64,000 bases of DNA from the NCBI RefSeq assembly GCF_000518805.1, contig NZ_JAEH01000026.1, forward strand, positions 1 to 64,000, read 5' to 3'. Positions 17,662 to 26,494 of this stretch are shown in pieces (within the stretch, counting starts at the first letter, position 1; every line of letters starts with the position of its first letter). This stretch comes from Shewanella waksmanii ATCC BAA-643. Lineage in GTDB: Bacteria; Pseudomonadota; Gammaproteobacteria; Enterobacterales; Shewanellaceae. Under the pieces are notes generated by a model. It made no database searches and was not told the DNA's origin. It saw only the letters and a program-made list of their open reading frames with translations. The position numbers were made by a program, and so were the translations under genes.

Positions 17662-18381
17662 CTACAGCTGTTTAATTGCCCAGCTCATGAACTCTTTACG
17701 GGTTGCTTCATCTGCTTGTAACCACCAATATTGCAGCATCTGCTCTGCATGAGTGGCATCACCACTTGCTTTAGGACTGGTGGCAGCTGGCGTTGTAGCA
17801 ACCGCCGCTGTTGTTGCAGTGGCAGCAACCGTTGCGCTTTGTGGCTTAGGCTTACTAACCGGTGCGGTTGGTTGACCCGCCACTGCAGCGCCTGTGGCTG
17901 CAGCCGCAACGGTATCGATATCTTGGTTATTATTGCTGCTAGAGAATAAGCTGTCGAAGAAGCTCTCTTCTGTGTAGTCAGTTTGGGTTATTTTATAATT
18001 CACATTCCCTTTATCTTCACGGGTAATCACCACTTGTGGTGCCTTGGCGAATGACTTCGGACGTTTCACAACCCCTTCAGCTGGGGATAATGTGTAGTTG
18101 TAGTCGCCATCGACATCAATGGTAACGATGAAAGGTGAAGATTTGATAAAGCTTTCGCTATCACTAAAGTCATCTTGCACCATATCATGGTAACGAATGG
18201 CAATTTTATGCGAGCCTTCGCTAAGGTCGAGATCTGACTGATGACTGAATAGGCTAGTGTCTATTTTTTTACCATCAACGGCCAAATATTCAAAAGACAT
18301 TGGAATAGATAAATTGGCTGCCATAGCCGATGATGCACCAAGCAATGCGAGGATAGCGGTGATTGGTAATAGAGATTTCAT
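17662..18381 (-). CDS. DUF2057 (YccT-like) secreted protein with Ala/Thr-rich linker
   Basis: A 239-residue protein with a signal peptide ([21 protein letters not shown]). The N-terminal 130 residues match the DUF2057/YccT pattern ([40 protein letters not shown]). A low-complexity stretch rich in Ala, Thr and Pro (about 155-205) leads to a short helical tail, [19 protein letters not shown]. Periplasmic location is likely; YccT in enterics has been linked to curli control, but the role here is unknown. It lies nine bases after priC. Confidence 0.8.
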   Translation of the reverse strand: MKSLLPITAILALLGASSAMAANLSIPMSFEYLAVDGKKIDTSLFSHQSDLDLSEGSHKIAIRYHDMVQDDFSDSESFIKSSPFIVTIDVDGDYNYTLSPAEGVVKRPKSFAKAPQVVITREDKGNVNYKITQTDYTEESFFDSLFSSSNNNQDIDTVAAAATGAAVAGQPTAPVSKPKPQSATVAATATTAAVATTPAATSPKASGDATHAEQMLQYWWLQADEATRKEFMSWAIKQL

Positions 18382-18390
18382 TGTTGCTCC

Positions 18391-19053
18391 TTAACGATTG
18401 TAACTCTTATATGGACGTTCGAATGCTTGAATGCGATCTTCGATATAGCTAATCGCTTGACGACATTTTCCTAAGCGGCGATGAACTAAAAGTATTTCAT
18501 TTTGCAACGCAATTTTGTCAGCACTATGACAGCTTTCTAATTGACTTTGCAAACTTTCAATTTTCTGTTCGAACTTTGATACCCAGTTATGATGTTTTTT
18601 CAATTCATCATACATTTGATGGCTATTATGCATGACTCCAGCAGCAATCCAATTGAAGCCGCTTTCAGAGTGTGACTGCTGTCGCCTTTTTTTTGCCCTA
18701 GCAATTCGCGATGCCTTAGTTTGTTGCGCTGCTTTTACGTCAATATCGGTGGTATTCATCGCGCGCTTAACGGCGGTAAAGCGATCTTGTATCTGCTCGC
18801 AGGCTAATAAGATGGTATTGTTTGATATCTTACCTTTGAGCATTTTCTCAAGGTGTGCAATATTCTTGCTAATCTGCATAATGCACGGGCCCAATTGGGC
18901 GCCTGACTGATAAAATAACTGGTCGTTAAATCGTTCAGTATCTTGCATTAGTTTACTTTGGCTAGCGGGCAGGTGACTGTCATGTTGCAGCACTTCTTGT
19001 TCAAGTTGCTGGAGTTGAACCCTTAAACGTCTGACTAAGTCGGCATTGTTCAT
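18391..19053 (-). CDS. priC: PriC family primosomal replication protein N''
   Basis: A 220-residue helical protein. The C-terminal segment LLVHRRLGKCRQAISYIEDR followed by IQAFER matches the YEARLARCRHALEKIENRL end of E. coli PriC, and the N-terminal LRVQLQQLEQEVLQHDSHLP followed by KLMQDTERFNDQLF matches its start. PriC loads DnaB at abandoned replication forks. It is longer than the 175 residues of E. coli because of a basic insert (ASRIARAKKRRQQSHSE). The ATG overlaps the TGA of the upstream transporter gene (ATGA), which sets the start. It sits downstream of dinG in the same run. Confidence 0.75.
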   Translation of the reverse strand: MNNADLVRRLRVQLQQLEQEVLQHDSHLPASQSKLMQDTERFNDQLFYQSGAQLGPCIMQISKNIAHLEKMLKGKISNNTILLACEQIQDRFTAVKRAMNTTDIDVKAAQQTKASRIARAKKRRQQSHSESGFNWIAAGVMHNSHQMYDELKKHHNWVSKFEQKIESLQSQLESCHSADKIALQNEILLVHRRLGKCRQAISYIEDRIQAFERPYKSYNR

Positions 19054-19823
19054 ACCCACGCGCTCCATGCCAAATTGGCGGCCATTAACACCACCACGGT
19101 AATAAATAGTGGTTTGATAAAGGGTATGCCAAATTTAATGGCGGTACGTGCGCCAACAAATGAACCTATCATCATACAAATACCCATACTTAAGCCAATC
19201 ATGATGTTCACTTGACCAAGAATAATAAATACGACTAAAGACGTGAGATTGCTAACGAGTGTCATCGCTCTGGCTAATCCGCAGCTATGTAGTATCGGTA
19301 ACTGATGTATTGAAGTGCTGCTAATGGTCCAAAAGGCGCCAACGCCCGGTCCGGCAAAGCCATCGTAGAAACCCAGGGGGAAAGCCTGCAGCCACTGCTT
19401 ATTTTTTTGGGGGGCTTTAGTCGGTGGAGAACAGTTTTTGCATCCCATGGCATTGGGGTTGAGTAAGGTGTAAAGCGCAATGGCAATAATGAGTATTGGC
19501 AATAATTTCTCAAGCCACTGAGTATTAATTAAATAGACTGCAAAAGTGCCGACAATGGCGCCAAAAAACGTGGCGATGGTAGCGTGATACCAAAATTTGG
19601 GATTAAATAAATGCTGACGATAATAGGTCAATGCCGCCATTGACGAGCCAAAACTGGCGGCCAACTTGTTAGTACCCAACGCTAAATGCGGCGGGATGCC
19701 AAGAGACAAAAGGGCTGGAATAGATAGCAGTCCACCGCCGCCAGCGACAGCATCAATAAATCCAGCGAAAAAACCCACAGCAACCAAGATAGCCCAGCTG
19801 CTAGGTTCTAATAAAAGCTCCAA
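19050..19823 (-). CDS. TauE/SafE (TSUP) family membrane permease, first copy
   Basis: A 257-residue protein with about eight hydrophobic helices. The family motif at the first helix is GFFAGFIDAVAGGGGLLSIP and its repeat near the middle is AFPLGFYDGFAGPGVGAFWT. TSUP proteins move small sulfur- or carbon-containing anions across the inner membrane; the substrate here is unknown. It lies eight bases after dinG and overlaps priC, so it is part of the same transcript. A second, related copy lies at 41919. Confidence 0.87.
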   Translation of the reverse strand: MELLLEPSSWAILVAVGFFAGFIDAVAGGGGLLSIPALLSLGIPPHLALGTNKLAASFGSSMAALTYYRQHLFNPKFWYHATIATFFGAIVGTFAVYLINTQWLEKLLPILIIAIALYTLLNPNAMGCKNCSPPTKAPQKNKQWLQAFPLGFYDGFAGPGVGAFWTISSTSIHQLPILHSCGLARAMTLVSNLTSLVVFIILGQVNIMIGLSMGICMMIGSFVGARTAIKFGIPFIKPLFITVVVLMAANLAWSAWV

Positions 19824-19831
19824 ATATTTTC

Positions 19832-21904
19832 CTACTCTATTACGCGGCGAAAGGGTGGTAAGCCATCTAACAATGACTTGCCATACCGTTTGGTCACTAG
19901 CCGGCGGTCCAAAATGGTGATGCGCCCGTAATCTTGCTCTTTACGTAGCAATCTACCACAACTCTGAATTAGTTTACGCGATGCATCAGGAATTGTAAGT
20001 TGTAAAAATGGATTTCCACCTTTTATCTTTATGTATTCGGCATGAGCTTGTTCAACTGGTGAAGTTGGCACTGCAAAAGGTAGCTTGGTTATAATTAAAT
20101 TGGTCAAATAGTCACCGGGTAAGTCAAGTCCTTCAGAAAAGCTACCCGTTCCAAAGACTATGCTGACCTTATCAGCGTCTATTTTTTGTTTATGTTGCTG
20201 CAGGATCTCCTGTCGAGATAACTCACCTTGGATTAATATTTGGCTATCGACTTTAGGTCTGACAATGTCTGCTACTTTTTCCATTTGCCAATACGAGGCA
20301 AAGAGCACCAAAGTGGCTTGCTCGCCTTCTATGTGCATTAAGATCTGCTCGGCTAACTCATCGGTATAGCGATCGTCTGTCGGCTCAGTGCGCATTTTTG
20401 GGATAAACAAGGTGGCGTTTTGTTCAAAGTCAAAGGGAGAATCCATGGCTAAGTAGCGGCTACCATCATTAATAGATAGACCTACTTGGTGGGTAAAGTG
20501 ATTAAAGTTATTGAGTGCCCGTAAGGTGGCACTGCAAAGCACTACGCCAGCGGCTTTTTCCCACAACAGGTTTTCCAGCATAAAGCCAACTTCAATGGGT
20601 GATGCACTAAACAGGTAGTCCGATTGTTTGCCGGTTAGCTGTTCGACCCAGCGAGCCATGGGGGCACCTTTGCTGTTGTCTTCTTTGGCCATCATCTTCC
20701 ACAGCTTGGTTAAGTTCTCTAGCCGTTGGAGCATAAAGCCGGTTTCACTTAATAGTTGCTCCGATTGATGCTTGGGGAGTTCACCGTCTTTAATCGCTTC
20801 ATTGAGTAGCACTAACATTTTGTTAAATTGCTTCAGTGCCTGATTTGAGCTGGTGGCAAGGTTTTCTGCCGAGCGCAGTAACACTTCTGGCAATTTTCCG
20901 TGTTCGAAACGTATGCGGTTTTCTGGATTGTCGAAACGGCTTTGTTGGCTATCGCAGTACTGCGCGACCTGATTAAGCTGAGTGGTTAAATCACCAACAT
21001 GGTCTTGCATGGCTTGTGATGGCGCAATGATATGGGTACTTTTAAGCTGGTTTTGCAACTTGGCACTGGTCTTATTAATTTTCTCCAGCCAGTCAATTGC
21101 ACCGTGCAAAGTCGACTGTGCACTTGAGAAATCCCGTGCGACAATTGGTAAATGATGTGCTTCGTCAATTATGTAGTAGAGATCTTCGGGCTCAGGCAGA
21201 ATCACTCCGCCACCTAACTCTAAGTCGGCAAATAACAAGCTATGGTTAGCAATCAGTACATCCCAATTATCAATATCCTCTCGGGCTTTATGAAATGGGC
21301 ATTGACGATGACTTGCTAACTGGCGGTGGCAGCTGTGTTTGTCACAGGCGATTTGTTGCCAAAGGTGATCGGCGATGGGTGTGGTCAATGTATCCCGCTC
21401 CCCATTCCAGCGGCCTTCGTGAAAGTCTTTTTTCAGTTGCTGTAACTCTTCCACTTGACTCGTGTCAGGTTTCGTTTGCCACATGGCCATCTGGGTGCCG
21501 TCATCGCCACCAATGAGCATATCTAATTTGGCTAGACACACATATCGTTGTCTGCCTTTCACTAACCCAAAACTGAAGTCTAACCCCGAATGCTGCAGAA
21601 AAAATGGTAAATCTTTATTTAGCAGTTGTTCTTGCAATGCAACGGTAGCAGTGGCGATGCAGATTTTTTTCTTACTGGCTAAGCCAAGCGGAATAGAACC
21701 CAATATGTAAGCAAGAGATTTACCGATACCAGTGCCAGCTTCGACGACTATGATGCGTCGGTGTTTGTCGTACTCACCCGCGAGAGTTTTAGATATTTCT
21801 GCGACGATATAGTTTTGCTCTCGGCGTGAACGGAAATTCGGCAAGGCGCTGGCGATGTCTTTATATATGGTACGAATTTGAGTTTTAACGTTAGCCGTTA
21901 GCAT
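19832..21904 (-). CDS. dinG: DinG-like ATP-dependent DNA helicase (XPD/Rad3 family)
   Basis: A 690-residue superfamily 2 helicase that unwinds DNA and R-loops and is damage-inducible in enterics. Walker A is EAGTGIGKSLAYILG at about 55-69 and the DEAH box is IIDEAHHLP. The Fe-S cluster cysteines are visible in YVCLAKL and CDKHSCHRQLASHRQCPFHK. Motif VI is QSCGRLLRKEQDYG. A perfect-core LexA box lies 28 bases before the ATG. Transcription probably continues through the TauE, priC and later genes. It is divergent from polB. Confidence 0.92.
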   Translation of the reverse strand: MLTANVKTQIRTIYKDIASALPNFRSRREQNYIVAEISKTLAGEYDKHRRIIVVEAGTGIGKSLAYILGSIPLGLASKKKICIATATVALQEQLLNKDLPFFLQHSGLDFSFGLVKGRQRYVCLAKLDMLIGGDDGTQMAMWQTKPDTSQVEELQQLKKDFHEGRWNGERDTLTTPIADHLWQQIACDKHSCHRQLASHRQCPFHKAREDIDNWDVLIANHSLLFADLELGGGVILPEPEDLYYIIDEAHHLPIVARDFSSAQSTLHGAIDWLEKINKTSAKLQNQLKSTHIIAPSQAMQDHVGDLTTQLNQVAQYCDSQQSRFDNPENRIRFEHGKLPEVLLRSAENLATSSNQALKQFNKMLVLLNEAIKDGELPKHQSEQLLSETGFMLQRLENLTKLWKMMAKEDNSKGAPMARWVEQLTGKQSDYLFSASPIEVGFMLENLLWEKAAGVVLCSATLRALNNFNHFTHQVGLSINDGSRYLAMDSPFDFEQNATLFIPKMRTEPTDDRYTDELAEQILMHIEGEQATLVLFASYWQMEKVADIVRPKVDSQILIQGELSRQEILQQHKQKIDADKVSIVFGTGSFSEGLDLPGDYLTNLIITKLPFAVPTSPVEQAHAEYIKIKGGNPFLQLTIPDASRKLIQSCGRLLRKEQDYGRITILDRRLVTKRYGKSLLDGLPPFRRVIE

Positions 21905-21931
21905 TTAAGAATACAAAGCAGATAAATAGAG

Positions 21932-21947
21932 CTGTACATAATAACAG
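21932..21947. promoter_or_regulatory. LexA (SOS) box between dinG and polB
   Basis: CTGTACATAATAACAG: CTGT and ACAG separated by eight A/T-rich bases, the gammaproteobacterial LexA operator form. It is 28 bases before the dinG ATG and about 100 before polB. Both genes are SOS-controlled in E. coli. The position fits control of dinG best and may also serve polB. Confidence 0.82.
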
Positions 21948-22045
21948 TGATTACTTAGCCTAAGAAGTGAAATCTCGGATTTGGCGATTTATTTACCCAA
22001 TCGTTCGTAATTGTTAGCCACACCACCTAGTAGGAATCGACTCAT

Positions 22046-24481
22046 TTGAGTGACACATTAATTGCAACCGCCGCTGAAGTTGTTCAAGTTCAAGGTCGTA
22101 TTCTTTCTCGACATATTGTGCAGCAGCCCAACGGCAGTAGTGATTTGCATTTTTATATCAATACTAAGGATGGACCACTGCGCGCCGAGTTAGCGAATGT
22201 GGATTTAGTGTGTTTTTGTCGTCAAGAGCAGGCTCATCAGGTCAGTCAATTACCCGGTTGCCATCACGTAAGCATCAAACCCGTGGCACTTAAGAGTTTT
22301 GCCTCGCAGCCTGTTTGTGCCATTTATAGTAAGAATGCGGCGATGCATCGAGCGGTGATCCGCGGTGCAACGGATATAGGAATAGAGTTATTTGAAAGTG
22401 ATATTCGCGCAGAGCATCGTTTTTTAATTGAACGCTTTATTGCTTTAGATATAGAAATTGTCGGCGCAAGGTTAGCGCCAATGTCGGCTTTACCGAGATT
22501 GCAGATTGAGCGAGCAAGGAAAACAGATATTACGCTTGCGATGAGCATCGTATCACTAGATTTTGAATGTGCGATGTCGGGTGAATTGTACAGTGTGGCA
22601 CTTTTTGGTCAAGCAAGTAACGGTGATGAACTCAAACATATCATTATGGTGGATCCACAGCGTTCGATGGCGTTGGAAAAACCAGCTGATAACGGCCAGT
22701 ATCAGCAACTACATGAACATGTTGAATTAGTGGATGGCGAGCGCCAGTTAATTCTGGCTTTGCTGCGTTGGTTCCAAGCCCATGATCCTGATGTGATTAT
22801 TGGCTGGGCTGTGGTCACTTTTGACCTAGCGCTACTTTATCGCCGAGCTCTTAAGTTAGATATCCCACTCACTTTGGGTCGCGGTGGTACAAGGCTAAGC
22901 TGGAAAGTGGCTGATAAGTTTAGACCGGAAACGTTGGTGTTACCCGGGCGAGTCGTACTTGATGGTATCGATTGGTTGAAAGCCGCTTTTTATCAGTTTG
23001 ACAGTTTCTCGCTTGAGAATGTGTCGCAGCAACTGTTAGGCGAGGGCAAAGCCATTCACAATGTCAGCAATCGTGCTGGCGAAATCAGCCATATGTTTGC
23101 CCACGATAAATGGTCGCTGGCTTACTACAATTTAACGGATTGTCGCTTGGTATGGGATATATTTAAAACCACCGACTTACTTGAGTTTGCATTAGAGCGC
23201 GCCCGAATGACAGGGCTAGAGCTTGGGCGGGTTGGGGCTTCCGTTGCAGCCTTTAACAACCTATACCTTCCCCATTTACATCGCTCCGGCTATGTGGCTC
23301 CCAGTGCACCTGCAAGTGATGGCATTGAAAGTCCGGGCGGTTATGTGATGGACTCTATCCCTGGTTTGTATCGCAATATTATTGTGCTGGACTTTAAAAG
23401 TCTCTATCCATCCATTATTCGAACTTTTTTGATTGACCCCAAAGGGTTGGTTGAAGGCCTAGGTTGCGACAACGATACCGCTGTTGAGGGGTTCTTAGGC
23501 GCGAAATTTAGTCGCAAATCCCCGATTTTGCCTGGGTTAATCACCGAGCTTACCTATAAGCGAGAACAAGCAAAACGTGACCACAATAGCCCTCTGTCCC
23601 AGGCCATAAAGATCATAATGAACTCGCTTTATGGTGTGCTGGGGTCAAGAGGTTGTGTGTTTCATGACGCAAAGTTAGCGAGCTCAATTACCCTTCGCGG
23701 CCATCAAATAATGCAGCAGACTAAAGCTTGGATTGAATCACTAGGCTATAAGGTTATATATGGCGATACAGATTCAACCTTTGTGTGGATTGAAGATGAA
23801 ACCGATAAACGTAAGATTGCGCAATTAGCTAACGAGCTGGTCGAAGAAATCAATCGACGTTGGAGTTTAGTCCTTAACGATGATTTTCAATTGCCCAGTT
23901 TCTTGGAACTAGAGTTTGAGCAGCACTACGAGCAATTTCTAATGCCAACTTTGCGGGGCAGCGAGCTAGGCTCTAAGAAGCGTTATGTAGGTGCCTATCA
24001 CGATGATAACGATGAGTTGCAGTTGACCTTTAAGGGGATGGAGCAGGTTAGGAGTGACTGGAGTCCGTTAGCTAAAGAGGTACAACTTGCACTTTATCAG
24101 CGCTTGTTTACTCAACAAGATCCCGTTGACTACCTGAAATCGGTTGCTAAAGCACTGGTCAATGGCGAGCTAGATAGCAAATTGGTTTTTAGCAAGCGCT
24201 TAAGGCGCAATGCAGAAGACTATACTGCAAAGGCAGTGCCCCATGTAAAAGCGGCTACTATCGCCAGCGAAGTCAGTGGTGATGATAGTTATTTGCGAAA
24301 AGGGGCAAAAATTACTTACGTGATGACGTTGAACGGTGCTGAACCAGTCGATTATCGGCGCACTGCATTGGACTATGAATATTACTTACAGAAACAAATA
24401 CGCCCTATTGCTGATCCTGTGCTCTCAATTTTGAAACTAAATTTCAGTGAATTGACCTCCAATCAAATGTCGTTAATTTAG
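22046..24481 (+). CDS. polB: DNA polymerase II (family B), SOS repair polymerase
   Basis: An 811-residue family B polymerase with proofreading, used in translesion synthesis and fork restart. The exonuclease I motif is SLDFECAMSG, the polymerase A motif is LDFKSLYPSIIRTF, and the C motif is YGDTDSTFVW; KKRYVGAY follows. Length is close to the 783 of E. coli. The start is a TTG with AGGAA nine bases upstream; no ATG is near in frame, so the TTG is accepted. It is divergent from dinG with a LexA box between them. Confidence 0.95.
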   Translation: MSDTLIATAAEVVQVQGRILSRHIVQQPNGSSDLHFYINTKDGPLRAELANVDLVCFCRQEQAHQVSQLPGCHHVSIKPVALKSFASQPVCAIYSKNAAMHRAVIRGATDIGIELFESDIRAEHRFLIERFIALDIEIVGARLAPMSALPRLQIERARKTDITLAMSIVSLDFECAMSGELYSVALFGQASNGDELKHIIMVDPQRSMALEKPADNGQYQQLHEHVELVDGERQLILALLRWFQAHDPDVIIGWAVVTFDLALLYRRALKLDIPLTLGRGGTRLSWKVADKFRPETLVLPGRVVLDGIDWLKAAFYQFDSFSLENVSQQLLGEGKAIHNVSNRAGEISHMFAHDKWSLAYYNLTDCRLVWDIFKTTDLLEFALERARMTGLELGRVGASVAAFNNLYLPHLHRSGYVAPSAPASDGIESPGGYVMDSIPGLYRNIIVLDFKSLYPSIIRTFLIDPKGLVEGLGCDNDTAVEGFLGAKFSRKSPILPGLITELTYKREQAKRDHNSPLSQAIKIIMNSLYGVLGSRGCVFHDAKLASSITLRGHQIMQQTKAWIESLGYKVIYGDTDSTFVWIEDETDKRKIAQLANELVEEINRRWSLVLNDDFQLPSFLELEFEQHYEQFLMPTLRGSELGSKKRYVGAYHDDNDELQLTFKGMEQVRSDWSPLAKEVQLALYQRLFTQQDPVDYLKSVAKALVNGELDSKLVFSKRLRRNAEDYTAKAVPHVKAATIASEVSGDDSYLRKGAKITYVMTLNGAEPVDYRRTALDYEYYLQKQIRPIADPVLSILKLNFSELTSNQMSLI

Positions 24482-24712
24482 CTGGCTAAAGTTTGCACCC
24501 GTCTTGATCAAATGTTAAAAAACGGTACAAGTGTTGGTGTATAAGGTATTTGGCAGTTAATTTGATGATAAAGCATGCACTTTTTGTGACATTCGTCTTT
24601 GAGGACTTGCTAATCTTTTGCTAACCTCAGTTTCAGTTAGGAGTGAAACGAAACAACGGAATGCACATAAGTATAATTACGCAAACTGAAAACAAACAAG
24701 GTTAGGCATCAC

Positions 24713-25930
24713 ATGAAAAAGAGTTTAATAGCGACAGCACTTTCCGCTGTCATTTTTGTTCCAACGGCTTCTGCAATTGAAATCTATAAAGATGACAAAA
24801 ATGCTGTAGAAATCGGCGGATTTGTTGATGCGCGTATTATCAACACCCAAGGCGACACTGAAGTAGTAAATGGTGCTTCTCGAATTAACTTTGGCTTTAC
24901 TCGCGAAATGAGTGATGGCTGGAAGGCATTTACTAAACTTGAGTGGGGTGTAAACCCATTTGGTAATTCAGAAATCGTATATAGCAGTGAGAGTAACTTT
25001 GAATCTCAAAGCAGCGATTTCTTGAACAATCGTTTAGGTTGTGTTGGTCTTTCACACGACGTATACGGTAGCTTAACCATTGGTAAGCAATGGGGTGCTT
25101 GGTACGATGTCGTTTATAACACCAACATGGGTTATGTATGGGATGGTAATGCATCTGGTACTTACACTTATAACAAAGCAGATGGTGCTATCAACGGTAC
25201 AGGCCGTGGTGACAAAACTGTACAATACCGTAATGCGTTCGGTGACTTCAGTTTTGCTCTGCAAGCGCAGCTAAAGCAAAATGCTTTTACTATCATCGAA
25301 GATGACGCAAATGGCCAAAATCCATTCCCGCAAAAAGATTACAATGTTACTAACGCACTAGCTGCATCAACAACTGGTGAAGCTGTTACAGAAGTTGAGT
25401 ACAACTACACTTACGGTGGTTCTGCAACTTATGTTGTGACTGACAAGCTTACACTTACTGCTGGTTTTAACTTCGGTGAGTTTGACGCTGTGACTTCTAA
25501 AGGTGAGCGTTTCACAGAAACCGATTATATCTATGGTGCCGGTATCACTTGGGGTACTTGGGATGGTGAAGGTCTATACGCCGCAGCTAACGTGAACAAA
25601 AACGAATTCCACGACACAGATAACTTAGGTCGCATGATCCCTGAGTCAATCGGTATCGAAACCATCGCTTCTTATAAGTTTGAAAACGGCCTTAAGCCAT
25701 TTGTTTCTTATAACATGCTAGAAGCCGGTGATGAGTACCAAGCACAGTACGGCGGTGATGTGTTCAAGCGTCAGTTTGTTGTAGCGGGTTTGCACTTCAA
25801 CTGGGACAACAACACTGTACTTTATCTTGAAGGCCGTAAAGACTTCAGTGACTTTAGCGGCTCAGAAGAAGCGGCTATGTCTATTACCGAAGATGACGGT
25901 GTAGCAATCGGTATCCGTTACTACATGTAA
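24713..25930 (+). CDS. Outer-membrane porin (general Gram-negative trimeric type)
   Basis: A 405-residue beta-barrel protein with signal peptide MKKSLIATALSAVIFVPTASA. The mature part begins IEIYKDDKNAVEIGGFVDAR, a typical first strand; SRINFGFTREMSDGWKAFTK and LGLSHDVYGSLTIGKQ-type segments follow the porin pattern, with one Cys in NRLGCVGLSHD. The C-terminal strand is AIGIRYYM, ending in Met where most porins end in Phe. Even codon use and strong purine-rich ribosome site suggest high expression. It is monocistronic with its own terminator. Confidence 0.9.
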   Translation: MKKSLIATALSAVIFVPTASAIEIYKDDKNAVEIGGFVDARIINTQGDTEVVNGASRINFGFTREMSDGWKAFTKLEWGVNPFGNSEIVYSSESNFESQSSDFLNNRLGCVGLSHDVYGSLTIGKQWGAWYDVVYNTNMGYVWDGNASGTYTYNKADGAINGTGRGDKTVQYRNAFGDFSFALQAQLKQNAFTIIEDDANGQNPFPQKDYNVTNALAASTTGEAVTEVEYNYTYGGSATYVVTDKLTLTAGFNFGEFDAVTSKGERFTETDYIYGAGITWGTWDGEGLYAAANVNKNEFHDTDNLGRMIPESIGIETIASYKFENGLKPFVSYNMLEAGDEYQAQYGGDVFKRQFVVAGLHFNWDNNTVLYLEGRKDFSDFSGSEEAAMSITEDDGVAIGIRYYM

Positions 25931-26494
25931 ATTAGTTACTAAACTACTTTGCCCTCAGTACCTAGTACTGAGGGCTTTTTATTATCGATAATGTTTTTGT
26001 TCATTTTTCCATTCCCCCATAAGTGAACCAAATCTGTAGATATTAGTTTACACTTTTGTTGCACTTAACGAATTTGTTACCTTCGCATAAGCTTTGTACT
26101 GTATCGGGATATCAACTCTCTCTGACTTCTTTCCAATTTAGACGAATAAATCTTGTCGCCACGCCTGTTGGCTAACCATTAATCACTGTTTTTATTGGTT
26201 AAATTAGGTTTGCCTATACCGTAAGATGGTTGGGTTTCTTTTTGTTTTTAACCTACACAACTCAATTTTTGAGCGTTTATATAGCCCTCCACAATATGTT
26301 AACCCCTTATGTTAAAACGATTTGTGTACAAAAAATGCACTTACGATCGTAACCATTGTGAATTTTTTGGCTTAAATGTTGATAATTTGTATCCATTGTG
26401 GTTCTATTTGCTTGCGGAATTCATAGGTGTGACATTTTGTAGTGTTCACTTAATGTAATTTCTATAAAAAAAATAGAGTCCAGGGAGAAGCAAC
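25931..26494. other. Long leader/promoter region before the TonB-dependent receptor
   Basis: After the porin terminator no gene is seen in about 510 bases. The stretch is A/T-rich and must hold the receptor promoter. CCATTGTG occurs twice, at 26353-26360 and 26393-26400, exactly 40 bases apart (about four helical turns). AAATGTTGAT at 26374-26383 matches nine of ten bases of one arm of the palindrome found upstream of the TonB2 operon at 29538. GGGAGAAG before the ATG is the ribosome site. Confidence 0.5.
25950..25984 (+). terminator. Terminator after the porin gene
   Basis: GCCCTCAGTAC and GTACTGAGGGC form an 11-bp stem around CTA followed by five T residues, 21 bases after the stop. Confidence 0.9.

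Noticed and set aside
17091..17949. Plus-strand open frames opposite the HDAC and DUF2057 genes
   Set aside because: They are shadows of well-supported minus-strand genes and have no recognisable protein pattern.
26353..26400. CCATTGTG pair as a defined regulator site before the receptor
   Set aside because: The two copies are exactly 40 bases apart but the motif is short and unassigned; kept only as a note in the region entry.
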